The notes under the pieces are model-generated. The model did no database searches, had not been told where the DNA came from, and saw nothing but the letters and a program-made list of their open reading frames with translations. The translations under genes and the position numbers were made by a program. A stretch of DNA of 64,000 nucleotides from Physcomitrium patens. Taxonomy: Eukaryota > Streptophyta > Bryopsida > Funariales > Funariaceae. The stretch's first letter is position 1, and each line of letters begins with the position of its first letter. Shown one piece after another: positions 54,832 to 64,000 of this stretch. The stretch is taken from NCBI RefSeq assembly GCF_000002425.4, contig NC_037265.1, positions 6,580,850 to 6,644,849 of the forward strand. Direction: 5' to 3'.

Positions 54832-56565
54832 GGATTAAGAAAGAAGAAGCTTGGAAGCAAGCATGGAGTTCAACAAGATCAATCTTATTCAAATAAAAGG
54901 AGATATCCTTTGAGAGATAGAAAACAACTTGGTGAATGGTGGAAGAACCACATCTTTCCTCAAGTAAGTGAAGAACATGCCAATGTTGCACTTCTTATTG
55001 ATCCATTGAATTTGTGTGATGCAATGAAGTCCATAGATGCAATGAAGTAGGAGAAGGCCATGATAGATGAATACAAATCACTCATGGACAATGAAACATG
55101 GAAATTGACTCAACTTCTTCTAAATCAATCTCCAATTGGTTGTAAGTGGGTGTTTAGAACCAAAAGGGGTGCAATGGATAATGTTGTGAGATATAAGACA
55201 AGATTAGTTGCCAAAGGGTATTCACAAGTTGCTGGTGTTGATTTCAATGAGACATTTGCTCCCCTGGCCAAATTCACCACTATTAGAACCATTGTAGCAA
55301 TTGGGGCAGCAATGGACTTGGAGATGCATCAAATGGATGTGAAGATGGCATTTTTAAATGAAAAGTTGGAAGAAGACATCTACATAGATCAATCTCAAGG
55401 ATTTGTTGAAGATGGCAAACAACACCTTGTTTGTAAGTTGAAGAAATCCTTGTATGGATTAAAACAATCACCAAGGACATGGTATCAATGCATTGATACA
55501 TTCTTTTTGAATAAGGGATTTGTAAGAAGTAAGGCTGATCATTCTTTGTATGTGATGCAATCAAATGATTTCATATTGATTGTCATCCTATATGTTAATG
55601 ATTTGATCATATTAAGCAACACCATGAAGAAGATGGATTAGTTGAAGGCAAAGTTGAAAGAAGAGTATGAAATGAAAGATTTGGGAGAACTTCACTATTA
55701 TTTAGGAGTGGAATTTGAAAGAGATTGTGGTAACAAGACCATTACAATGAGCCAAAGCAAATACATTGAAGAAGTATTGAAACGATTCAACATGGAGGAT
55801 TGCAAGCCCATTGGAACACCTTTGGAAGCCAACTTGAAGTTGATGAAGCTCACCAATGAAGAATTTGTTGAAGTTGAAGATGAAATGTAAGGTGTTCCAT
55901 ACAAGGCAGCAGTAGGCTCACTCATGTATACAATGGTTGGCACAAGGATGGATCTTGTATATGCGGTGAGTATTGTGAGCCAACACATGTCAAAGGCTGG
56001 ACCAATCTATTGGGCAACCATGAAAAGGATCATGAGGTACTTAAAAGGTACTTTAAACTTCAAATTGTGTCTTGGAAGAAGTAATGTTGCATTACATGGT
56101 TATTGTGATGCAGATTGGATTGGAGATGTAAATGATAGAAGATCGATAATAGGATATGTATTCTTTATTGGAGTGGGAGCAATCTCATGGAATTACAAGA
56201 GGCAACCAACAATTGTAAGATCCACAATGGAGGTAGAATACATGGCAGCAAGCCACGATGCAATGGAGGCAATTTGGCTAAGATAACTTTTAGAAGACAT
56301 TGGACTTGTTCAAATGGAAGTAACTCCAATGAAGTGTGATAACCAAGGATGTCTTGCTTTTGTAAAGAATCCAAAGCATCACTCAAGAATCAAACACATT
56401 GACATTCAACATCACTTCATAAGAGAGAAGATTGAAACAGGAGTGATTGACATGAAGTATTGTACAATGGAAGAGATGCTTGCTGATTTGCTTACAAAAG
56501 CACTAGTGAAGGATAGACATCAAAAGCTAAGAAAGGTACTAGGATTAATAGCCTTTGACCAATAG
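54832..56565 (+). pseudogene. pol: CopC-1 reverse transcriptase and RNase H
   Basis: RT: GEWWKNHIFPQVSEEH, KWVFRTKRGAMDNVVRYKTR, LYGLKQSPRTWYQCID. The YVDD box is YVND (ILYVNDLIIL), a G-to-A change in a catalytic Asp codon. Stops near 55048, 55639 (Trp in other copies) and 56284, and TAA at 55888-55890, the position also lost in CopB-1 and at 26061. RNase H: CDADWIGDVNDRR, STMEVEYMA, DNQGCLAFVKNP, ending at 56565. All stops are point changes in one or two frames. Confidence 0.9.
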
Positions 56566-56576
56566 TAAAGTGAGAG

Positions 56577-56896
56577 TATTAAAGTAAATAAGTATTATCT
56601 AAGATAAGTTGCTAAAAGGTCATAGGCAGCAAAGATAAAAGTAAATAACAATGGTGGCGGCTAGGTTTATGATGGCGGCTAGGATTTAAGAGGCGGCTAG
56701 GTAAAGTGGTGGCTAGATTAAATAGCAGCTAGGATTTCATTAGATGGATGTAGATGAAGTTCAGCCATAGTAGATGTAAACTCCTTCTATAAGTAAAGGA
56801 AGTTGGAAGTGAGAAGTATCTCATTCCACACTTCTCTTGTGTACAACCTTGCTGATTTCTACTTACTTGTGTCTCTTTTATTGTGTTTCTTCAATA
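56577..56896 (+). repeat. CopC-1 3' LTR
   Basis: 320 bp after the purine tract GTAAAGTGAGAG, TATTAAAGTAAATAAG to TTCTTCAATA, followed by TTCAC. Contains GGCGGCTAGG-type repeats near 56656-56700. Confidence 0.94.
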
Positions 56897-57227
56897 TTCA
56901 CATTCAAATGGCCAACGGGACGATGCCATATTTCAATTTGACTTGTTTTAATGTAAACTCAACAAATGCAGCTACTTCCACTCCATTCATCTTCTTACAA
57001 ATGAGGTAGTATAAATTTCCTTCCTTCAAGCCTTTTAAGACCTTTTCTCCACTTAATTTTCTTACAAAACATCCATTCTTGTCAAATTGAACTTTAGAAC
57101 CTTCTATTACTAATTCACTCACCCAAAGTTGGTTTTGCTTCATCTTTGGTACATAAAGGACGTTTTTGAGTGTGACCCTATTGGTTTGTCCATTCACAAC
57201 CACCTCCACCATAATAGAACCAATTCC
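56897..57227 (-). pseudogene. pol: CopD-1 protease-integrase linker fragment
   Basis: Middle fragment of CopD-1 between two insertions. Reads on minus VEVVVNGQTNRVTLKNVLYV, VPKMKQNQLWVSELV, QFDKNGCFVRKLSG and a pre-integrase start with WHRPVGHLNV after a frame change near 56955. It ends at TTCAC (CopC-1 target) and begins at ATTCC (CopD-2 target). Confidence 0.9.
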
Positions 57228-57437
57228 TATTGAAGAACAGCAAGTACTTGCTTAATTACAACCACATAAAGTTTAAGCATAGTATATTACTAATAGTAAA
57301 AAGATAGCAAAGAGCTAAAGTAAGTTATTGTGGAAGTACTAAGGCTTTAGTAAGATGAGGTAGAAATGGATGTAATATCAAATGGATGGAAGTTGCCTCG
57401 TTGCTGCGCAAACCACTACCTATAAGTAAAGAGTGTT
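57228..57437 (+). repeat. CopD-2 5' LTR stub
   Basis: First 210 bp of the LTR (TATTGAAGAACAGC); right end removed by the deletion near 57432-57438. Confidence 0.9.
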
Positions 57438-59456
57438 GGCATCTTTGGATCTTTAGGATATTATAGATAAAAGTGAAGAAGCTCCAAGCAAAGATGCTAA
57501 TATGAAGGAGAAGAAGGAGTTCAAACATCGTGAAAAAAAGGCTCTTGGGTTGATTGCAACAAATATGTATGAAGCCAATTTCTCTCACATTATCTCTTAC
57601 AAAGGACCAGCGGAAGCATGGAAGACTCTTGGCAACATCTATGAGAACAAGAACTTATCCAACATCATTTATACAAGGAGGAAGTTCTTCACTTGCAGGA
57701 TGGAAGAAGGTGAAGACCTCATGGCTCATGTTAATAAAGAAAAGGCTCTTGCAAACTAACTAGCAACTGTTGACAAGCCTTTAGAAGAAAGTGATATTTT
57801 CATGACCTTGTTTATGAGCCTTCCCGAATCCTACAACTACCTTATTGTGGCATTAGAGTCCATCAAGGTAAAAGAACTTACAATGGACTATGTGACGGTA
57901 AGACTTGCCCATGAAGTAACCAAGAAGAAAGAAAAAGAGCTCCAAAGTGAAGTTCCAGCATTTTATTCATGTCAAGGCAAGGACAACTATCCAAATCAAC
58001 GAGGTAATGTCAAATCTTGCTTCATTTGTAGCAAAATAGGCTATTTTGTTCAAAATTACTACAAAGGCAAAAAGATGAAGAAGGACAATGCAAATAGTGT
58101 GCAAGACGAGTTTGGAGGATAAGATTATGCATTCATGGCAACAAATGGGACCTCTATGGCTGCCATGTCAAGATTGATTATGGATTGAGGTTGTTCCAAG
58201 CATATGACACCTTAAAATTGTTCATTTGATACTTATGAAGCTATTCCAACATCAAACGTGGTGTTGGCAGATAGTGGTATATATAAAGCCATTGGAATTG
58301 GCTCTATTATGGTGGTGGTGGTTGTGAATGGACAAACCAATCAGATAAGACTCAAAAATGTCCTTCTTGTACCTAAGATGAAGCAAAACCTTCTTTCAGT
58401 GAGTAAACTTGTAATAGAAGGTTTTAAAGTTCAATTTGATATGAATGGATGTTTTGTAAGATCATTGACTGGAGATTAGATTTTTAAAGGCTTGAAAGAT
58501 AAAAATTTGTACTATTTCATTTGTAAGAAGGTGAATGGAGTGGAGGTAGTTGCATTTGCTCAGTTTACATCAAACGAAGAGAAGTTGAATATATGGCATC
58601 GTTGCCTTGGCTATTTGAATGTGAAGAACATGAAAGAGCTCAAGACCATGGTAAGTGGCTTAGATCTTGGAAATACAAGCCAAAATACAAAAAAACTTGC
58701 ATGTGAAGGATGCATATAAGGCAAACAACAAAGGGCCTTATTTCCAAGGAGTGTAGCAACATGTGCTACCAAGTTGCTGGAGATTGTCCATTCAGATGTA
58801 TGTGGACCTATGAAAAATACAAGTATTGGAGGATCAAGGTTTTTCCTCACTTTCATTGATGATTATTCAAGAAAAATTTGGATGTATATTCTTAAAGCCA
58901 AGAGTAAATGCTTTTGGAGGTTTAAGGATTTTAAAGCACTTGTTGAAAAATAAAGTAAATACAAGATCAAGGTGCTCATATGGACAATGGAGGTGAGTAC
59001 ATGTCTAAGAAATTTGATGTTTATTTGAAGAATGAAGGAATTGCTAGATAAACCACAACTCCGTACACTCTACAACAAAATGGTGTTGCTGAAAGTGCAA
59101 ATCGAACCATTGTAAAGATGGCAAGGAGTATATTACATGCTTAAAACCTTGGCTATGAATTCTGGGCGGAAGCTATGGTGAATGCAGTATATACAAGAAA
59201 TAGATATCCAACAAGTGCTCTTGCATCAATGACACCACAAGAAGCATGGAGTGGTAGACAACCTTGCATTTTCCATATGAGGACCTTTGGTTGTATTGCA
59301 TATGCAAAAACACCTGATTGTATAAGGTCCAAACTTGATGCAAAAGGTACAAAGTGTGTGTTTCTTGGTTATTTTGAATGTACTAAGACATATAGGCTAA
59401 TGTGCTTGGAATCCAAGAAGATCATCAAAAGTCATGATGTTGTATTTTTAGAGTAG
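57438..59456 (+). pseudogene. gag-pol: CopD-2 gag, protease, integrase
   Basis: Gag begins at ASLDL (start missing): EKKEFKHREKKALG, MEEGEDLMAHVNK. Knuckle CFICSKIGYFVQNYYK has lost its His and last Cys. TAA at 58120-58122 is shared with CopD-1. Protease D-S-G is lost (IMD followed by a stop, GCSKHM). Pre-integrase: IWHRCLGYLNVKNM, CEGCI followed by a stop. Integrase core: VHSDVCGPM, a frame break at the second Asp (VLIWTMEV), LQQNGVAESANRT. FGCIAYAKTPDCIRSK ends it. Confidence 0.87.
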
Positions 59457-60787
59457 AAGAGTGCTTGTGAGTACTTGGAGATGTGTCCAAGTGGGAGAAA
59501 TGGTGTGTTTGTGGAGACATCTTTGAATTCAGCAAAGAAACAAGAAGATGAAGATAATGAAGATGATGAAGATGAAAAGCCAAAGAATTTGAAAAGATGA
59601 AGGCTCCTACAATTGAAAAGACCAGCAATGAAAGAAATGAAGATGTTGAAGATTGAAATAATGATAATGATGAAGACTTCCAACCATTGAGTGAGAAACG
59701 ACAAGATTTAAGAGTTGAAAAAGAACAAGAAGAATGTTCTTCAATCAATGAAAGGAGATATCTTTTGAGAGAAAGAAGGCAACGTGGCGAATGGTGAAAG
59801 GATCACAGCTTCCCTCAAGTAAGTGAAGAAAATACAAATGTTGCTCTTCTTATTGATCCATTGTCTTTGTGTGATGCTATGAAGAGTGAAGATGCAATCA
59901 AGTGGGAGAAGGCTATGGAAGAAGAGTACGAATCTCTTATAGACAATGGTACATGGGAATTGGCACCTCTTCCACCAAATCAATCTAATATTGGTTGTAA
60001 ATGGGTGTTTAGGACTAAAAGAAATGCAATGGGTGTGGTGGTGAGGCACAAGGTAAGATTAGTTGCCAAAGGATATTCACAAGTTGCAAGAATTGATTTC
60101 AATGAGACATATGCATCCGTTGCCAAATTCACCACCATAAGGACCATTGTAGCAATTGGGACAGCAATGGATTTGGAAATACACCAAATGGATGTGAAGA
60201 CGGCCTTTTTGAATGGAGAATTGTAAGAAGACATCTATATGGACCAACCTCAAGGATTTGTACAACAAAGCAAAGAACATCTTGTTTGCAAATTGAAGAA
60301 ATCTTTGTATGGATTGAAACAATCACCAAAGGCATGGTACCATGTCTAAGGGTGGACCAATCCATTGAAAAAAATGGTAAACTAAATATTGAGGTACTTA
60401 AAAGGATATGTGTTCTTCATTGGAGTGGGAGCCATTTCATGGAATTATAAAAGACAACCTACTATTGCAAGATTAATGATAGACGCAGAGAACATGGCAG
60501 TAAGTCATTGTGTAATTGTGGCATGTTTGATTAGGCAACTCTTAGAAGATATTGGACAAGTGTAATTAGAAGCAACTCTCATTATGTATGACAATCAAGG
60601 ATGTCTTACATTTGCCAAGAATCCAAAACAACATTCAAGGAACAAGTACATTGATATTCAACATCATTTTATACGAGAGAAGATTGAAGACGAAATAATA
60701 GGTCTGAAGTATTGTGCTACAAATGACATCCTTGCTGATGTACTCACAAAGGCATTGATCAAGGATAGACATCATGACTTGATTTAA
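59457..60787 (+). pseudogene. pol: CopD-2 linker, RT fragment, RNase H fragment
   Basis: Acidic linker with stops and a frame change near 59600. RT start KWVFRTKRNAMGVVVRHKVR, QMDVKTAFLNGEL, stop near 60225, LYGLKQSPKAWYH; then a deletion near 60340 removes the rest of RT including YVDD. RNase H remains as a short damaged piece and the end (DNQGCLTFAKNP, IDIQHHFIREKIED) to 60787. Not functional. Confidence 0.87.
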
Positions 60788-60828
60788 AGATTAGATTAAA
60801 AGCCTTTTGAATATTAGCAAAGAGGGAG

Positions 60829-61126
60829 TGTTGAAGAATAGCAAGTACTTCTTTAGTTACAATCACATAAATTTTAAGCATAGTATGTTGCTAATAGTAA
60901 AAAAGTAGCAAAGAGGTAAAGTAAGTTATTGTGGTAGTACCGAGGCTTTAGTAAGATGAGATAGAGATGGATGTAATATCAAATAAATGGAAGTTTTCTC
61001 GTTGGTGCGCAAACCACCACCTATTAGTAAAGAGTGTTAGAAGTAAGAATTATCTTCCTCCGTATTTTCTCTTAGAGTACAATCCTTGCTGATGTTAAGT
61101 GTTTATAGCCTTTTTTTTCTTCAATA
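60829..61126 (+). repeat. CopD-2 3' LTR
   Basis: 298 bp after AGCAAAGAGGGAG, TGTTGAAGAATAGC to TTCTTCAATA, followed by ATTCC. Confidence 0.93.
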
Positions 61127-61956
61127 ATTCCAATGGTTTCACATGTACCACTATTTGCCAACACCATGTTTCATGCTGGAATAGCCTCATAAGTGTCAAA
61201 TGAATACTTATAAGGTATCATATGCTTAGAACAACCTGAATCCACAAACCATCTTGACATGGCTGCCATGGAGGTCCCATTTGTTGCCGTGAATGCATAA
61301 TTTTATCCTCCAAACTCATCTTGCATATTATTTGCATTCTCCTTCTTCATCTTTTTGCCTTTGTAGCAATTTCGAACAGAATGGCTTATTTTGCCACAAA
61401 TGAAGCAAGATTTGATATTACATCCTTTATTTGAACAGTTGCCCTTGCTTTGACATGAGTAGAGTGCTGAAACTTCACTTTGAGGCTCCTTTTCTTTCTT
61501 CTTCGTTACTTCATGGATAAGTCTTGCGATCACATAATGCATTGTAAGCTCTTTTAGCTTGATGGACTCCAATGCCATAATAAGATAATTGTAGGATTTG
61601 AGAAGGCTCAATAGCAAGGTAATGACAATATCAATTTCTTTTAAAGGCTTGTCAATAATTGTTAGTTGGTTTCCAAGAGCCTTTACTTTATTGACATGAG
61701 CCATGAAGTTTTCACCTTCTTCCATCTTGCAAGAAAAGAACTTCCTCCTTGTATAGATGATGTTGGATAAGTTTTTGCTCTCATAGATGTTACAAAGAGT
61801 CTTCCATGATTTTGCTGATCTTTTGTAAGAGATAATGTGGAAGAAGTTGGCTTCGTCCACATTGCTTGCAATCAATCCAAAAGCCTGCTTTTCACGACTT
61901 TTGAATTCTTTTTTCTCTTTCATATTTGCAGCTTTGCTTGTAGTCTCTTCACTTTC
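61127..61956 (-). pseudogene. gag: CopD-1 gag and protease start
   Basis: Reads on minus from the gypsy-3b border at 61956: KEKKEFKSREKQAFGLIASN, MEEGENFMAHVNKVKALGNQ, and an intact CCHC knuckle CFICGKISHSVRNC. TAA at 61303-61305 stands at the position also lost in CopD-2. Protease WFVDSGCSKHMIPY has an intact D-S-G. Gag is otherwise open for over 200 codons. The gag start lies beyond gypsy-3b, outside the window. Confidence 0.9.
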
Positions 61957-62508
61957 TGTCACGGCCATAATCATGTAAGCTAATAATTACATATAGAAAT
62001 AGGTAGAAGTAAGTAAAAGTAGGTAAAAGTAAGTTAATTCTATAATATTTAATATAGAAGCTTCCTATAAACTTCCTAGATGCTACTTTGACTTCATAGG
62101 TGTCTTTAATTGACTTTTTGGATTAGAAACGTGGTCAACAAGTTGGCCATGTGCCACACATGTTGTTAGCTTGAAGATCAAGCTAACTATGTGGCCCACA
62201 CGTAGAAAAACTTGCCTTGTAAGTCAAGGCATGTGTCCTACAAAGTCAACACATATTGGAGGTCCTATAGAACGTTGCCACATAGCCCCTAGTTAGATAG
62301 TATATATAGAGACAAGAGTGAAGGCTTCTTCACTCTTGTCAACTCCTTTCTTGCTCCTAGTCCAGGTTCAAGAGTCTTTAGTTTCTTGTCTTGTGGCAAT
62401 AGCCATTCCAGTTTCCTTTTAATATACCTACTTTTTTATATTTTGACTTATTATATCGAGATAGCCTTTTGGTGTATATTTTCCCTCATCGAGTCTTTGT
62501 CTTTGACA
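61957..62508 (+). repeat. gypsy-3b 5' LTR
   Basis: 552 bp, TGTCACGGCCATAATC to GTCTTTGACA. TATA-like TATATATAGA at 62301-62310; the perfect 13-bp inverted repeat is at 62311-62340. Confidence 0.93.
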
Positions 62509-62510
62509 GA

Positions 62511-62521
62511 TTGACAAGAGT
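62511..62521 (+). promoter_or_regulatory. gypsy-3b self-primer binding site
   Basis: TTGACAAGAGT, two bases after the LTR, exact complement to ACTCTTGTCAA at 62332-62342 in the LTR. Confidence 0.78.
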
Positions 62522-62720
62522 ACACTTACAATATGAGAGCTTTGTTTTTTCTTGAGTAAGAGTGGATTACCCCTTTCTCTTGACAAGACATAAGCGTATT
62601 AGAAGTTTGCGGATTACCCACTTCTAAACTGATATTGTTCTTAGTATCTTCTTTGTTATCAAGTCTTTCTTTTCTTTTGTCTTGAGCAATATCAAACAAA
62701 TTTTTCTTCTTAGTATCATT
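62522..62720 (+). other. gypsy-3b leader
   Basis: About 200 bp of non-coding sequence before gag, matching 48150-48348. An in-frame ATG at 62682 precedes the homologous gag start at 62721, but gypsy-3a supports 62721. Confidence 0.78.
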
Positions 62721-63725
62721 ATGGCAGAGCTTATTGAAATGAAGAGTGCAATGGCACAAATGCAAGAACAAATGAGGGAGTTAATGCTTGCGATGCATCA
62801 ACTCAATTCACCAACACAGGAAAGAACAAGAATAGCAGAAAGTGGAAATATAGAGATGATCGGAGCTGCTTCAACATCTACAACAAATCACGTTCCTTCT
62901 CCAATTGTACAACACCCTATAAGCACTAGAGAACCAAGAATTGCCTTACCTGAGAAATTTGATGGTACGAGATCAAAGTTTCGAGGGTTCATCAATCAAG
63001 TACAATTGGCAATTGAACTTCAACCGCAAAGCTATCCAACTCCAAGATCACAAGTCAGGTTTATTGGCACTCTACTTTCTGGTTCTGCATTATCGTGGTT
63101 TTCATCTTTTCTTGAACAACGAAATCCAATATTGGACAATTTGGAAGCTTTTTTGGCGGAGTTTCGATCTATGTATGGTGAACACGATGCAACTCGTGTT
63201 GCAACAAATAAGATCCGAATTTTGCGACAAGAAAATCGCTCAGTAACAGTATATGCTTCACAATTTCGACAACTTGCAATTGACATCAAGTGGGATGATG
63301 CTGCACTCATCAGTCAATTTCTTTATGGATTGCAATACGAAGTAAAGAAATTGATGCTCAACTTACCTGATCCTCAAACTTTGAGTCAAGCAATCGATTT
63401 TGTAGTAAAATGTGATAATCGACTTTTCGAATTTCGATTCGAGAATCATTCACGGGAACCTCAACGTTATTACTCAATGGCAACATCAACATCTTTGCCA
63501 AACGTACATTCAGAAGTAGAAGACATGCAAATTGACGCGGTACGTTTTAAACCCCTAACTGAGCAAGAAAAGATTCGTCGTCGTCAAGAAGGATTATGTT
63601 TATATTGCGGAGAACCTAAGCACACTTCTCAACATTGTCCAAAGAAACGACGCAACTATAAAATGAGGGGTACGACGGTCAAAGAAGACAACATGTCGGA
63701 AAACGGATTCGTCCAGCTACAATAG
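62721..63725 (+). CDS. gag: gypsy-3b gag
   Basis: 334 codons, open, from ATG 62721 to TAG 63723-63725. The start is chosen by match to gypsy-3a. Residues about 1-30 form a short coiled coil (MAELIEMKSAMAQMQEQM). Residues about 70-230 are capsid-like (KFDGTRSKFRGFINQVQLAI, GTLLSGSALSWFSSFLEQ, VKKLMLNLPDPQTLSQAIDF). MQIDAVRFKPLTEQEK precedes an intact CX2CX4HX4C knuckle, CLYCGEPKHTSQHC, near residue 292. This layout resembles Tf1/sushi-type gags. The protein should form the particle that packages element RNA. Pol follows in the -1 frame with overlap, so frameshifting is the likely mode of pol expression. Confidence 0.88.
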   Translation: MAELIEMKSAMAQMQEQMRELMLAMHQLNSPTQERTRIAESGNIEMIGAASTSTTNHVPSPIVQHPISTREPRIALPEKFDGTRSKFRGFINQVQLAIELQPQSYPTPRSQVRFIGTLLSGSALSWFSSFLEQRNPILDNLEAFLAEFRSMYGEHDATRVATNKIRILRQENRSVTVYASQFRQLAIDIKWDDAALISQFLYGLQYEVKKLMLNLPDPQTLSQAIDFVVKCDNRLFEFRFENHSREPQRYYSMATSTSLPNVHSEVEDMQIDAVRFKPLTEQEKIRRRQEGLCLYCGEPKHTSQHCPKKRRNYKMRGTTVKEDNMSENGFVQLQ

Positions 63726-64000
63726 GGACCGTGCAGCTGGAACCTTGTACAATTCCTAATGAAGGTCCTATCCTCTCCTCAGAAACCTCTCCTTGTTTTA
63801 TAATAGACCTATATTTAGGACCTAAGAATTACAAAGCCTCTGCTTTATTAGATTCGGGAGTCTCAGCATGTTTTTTAGATGAACAATTTGTTAAAAGTCG
63901 TAAAATACCCTTTGTACAGAAACCTAAACTAGTACATGTAGAAGTCATAGATGGTCGTTCCTTGTCTTCTGGAGATGTCACTCATGAAATTCATCCTATA
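63719..64000 (+). CDS. pol: gypsy-3b pol start: protease (partial)
   Basis: The -1 frame is open across the gag end and continues TIGTVQLEPCTIPNEGPILS to the window end. The retropepsin motif ALLDSGVSACFLDEQFV has its catalytic Asp (codon 63851-63853), unlike gypsy-3a. Conserved VEVIDGRSLSSGDVTHEI follows. No stop is seen before 64000. RT, RNase H and integrase should follow outside the window. Confidence 0.85.

Larger units (their letters stand above)
36289..56896 (+). mobile_element. CopC-1, copia element holding gypsy-2
   Basis: It is bounded by 320-bp LTRs and a perfect TTCAC duplication (36284-36288 and 56897-56901). Without gypsy-2 it would be about 5.2 kb, normal for copia. Gag is split from protease at 37848/53206 by gypsy-2. 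Confidence 0.95.
57228..61126 (+). mobile_element. CopD-2, deleted copia element with ATTCC duplication
   Basis: LTR stub 57228-57437, gag-pol with deletions, full 3' LTR 60829-61126. ATTCC at 57223-57227 and 61127-61131. The deletion that removed the LTR end, primer site, leader and gag start joins LTR GAGTGTTGG to gag TTGTTGGCATC through the shared word TGTTGG. Confidence 0.93.
35761..61956 (-). mobile_element. CopD-1, base element of the nest (three visible fragments)
   Basis: The fragments are gag to protease (61956-61127), protease to pre-integrase (57227-56897) and integrase (36288-35761), all minus strand and collinear. The joints are exact: removing CopD-2 restores the protease region across ATTCC, and removing CopC-1 restores the integrase word HLNVKSLREF across TTCAC. 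Gypsy-3b at 61957 cuts the gag start; the rest lies outside the window. Confidence 0.9.
61957..64000 (+). mobile_element. gypsy-3b, best preserved element, cut by window end
   Basis: LTR, self-primer site, open gag and start of protease. The same family as gypsy-3a, but without the stops, the knuckle loss or the protease Asp loss. Left flank CTTTC (61952-61956) is the expected target copy; its partner is outside the window. Confidence 0.92.

Overview
The window is a dense, mostly decayed cluster of LTR retrotransposons. I found no host gene, rRNA, tRNA gene or CRISPR array. The host is most likely a land plant. The DNA is AT-rich, and Ty1/copia and Ty3/gypsy elements of plant type dominate. 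The copia primer-binding sites read GGTTATGGGCCCAC, which matches the anticodon arm of plant initiator tRNA-Met as I remember it. One gypsy element has a tRNA-Asp-type site typical of plant elements. A non-flowering lineage is possible, since the gypsy elements are not typical angiosperm types, but the sequence does not prove it. Two N-runs (13250-13668, 25075-25539) mark a draft assembly. All family names (CopA-CopD, CopB-prime, gypsy-1 to gypsy-3) are local labels.

Layout, left half. 1-6549: minus-strand gypsy-1, cut by the window edge, with gag and pol in one frame broken by point stops, and a 144-bp tandem repeat in its presumed 5' LTR. 6553-10213: CopA debris in both orientations. 10214-15768: CopB-1, with two LTRs and a half-tRNA primer site. 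15769-23185: an inverted CopA LTR piece and CopA-2, interrupted by internally deleted CopA-5 (18785-22492) with a perfect AATGG target duplication. 23186-30868: a CopA/CopB mosaic with family-A LTR at one end and family-B LTRs further along. 30869-32774: minus-strand CopB-2 whose LTR carries a solo LTR with GTTGG duplications. 32775-34944: 5'-truncated CopA-4. 34945-35760: minus-strand LTR and leader pieces.

Layout, right half. A minus-strand CopD-1 element is the base of a nest from 35761 past the window end. CopC-1 (36289-56896, duplication TTCAC), CopD-2 (57228-61126, duplication ATTCC) and gypsy-3b (61957 onward) inserted into it. CopC-1 in turn holds gypsy-2 (37849-53205, duplication AGTGC), whose 3' LTR holds gypsy-3a (47576-52983, duplication ATGAT/ATGAC). 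The nest is four elements deep and every closed junction can be read to the base.

Nearly all coding regions are broken. The exception is the gag and start of protease of gypsy-3b, which look intact as far as the window shows. The most interesting points are: initiator-tRNA-half priming in all copia families where the site survives; a Tf1-like self-priming arrangement in gypsy-3 (an 11-nt complement between presumed transcript start and primer site, inside a 13-bp inverted repeat); two unrecognised 3' open frames (a coiled-coil protein in gypsy-2, a short basic protein in gypsy-3a); gypsy-2 decay almost only by point stops that look like C-to-T/G-to-A changes; and identical lesions shared by separate CopA, CopB and CopD copies.
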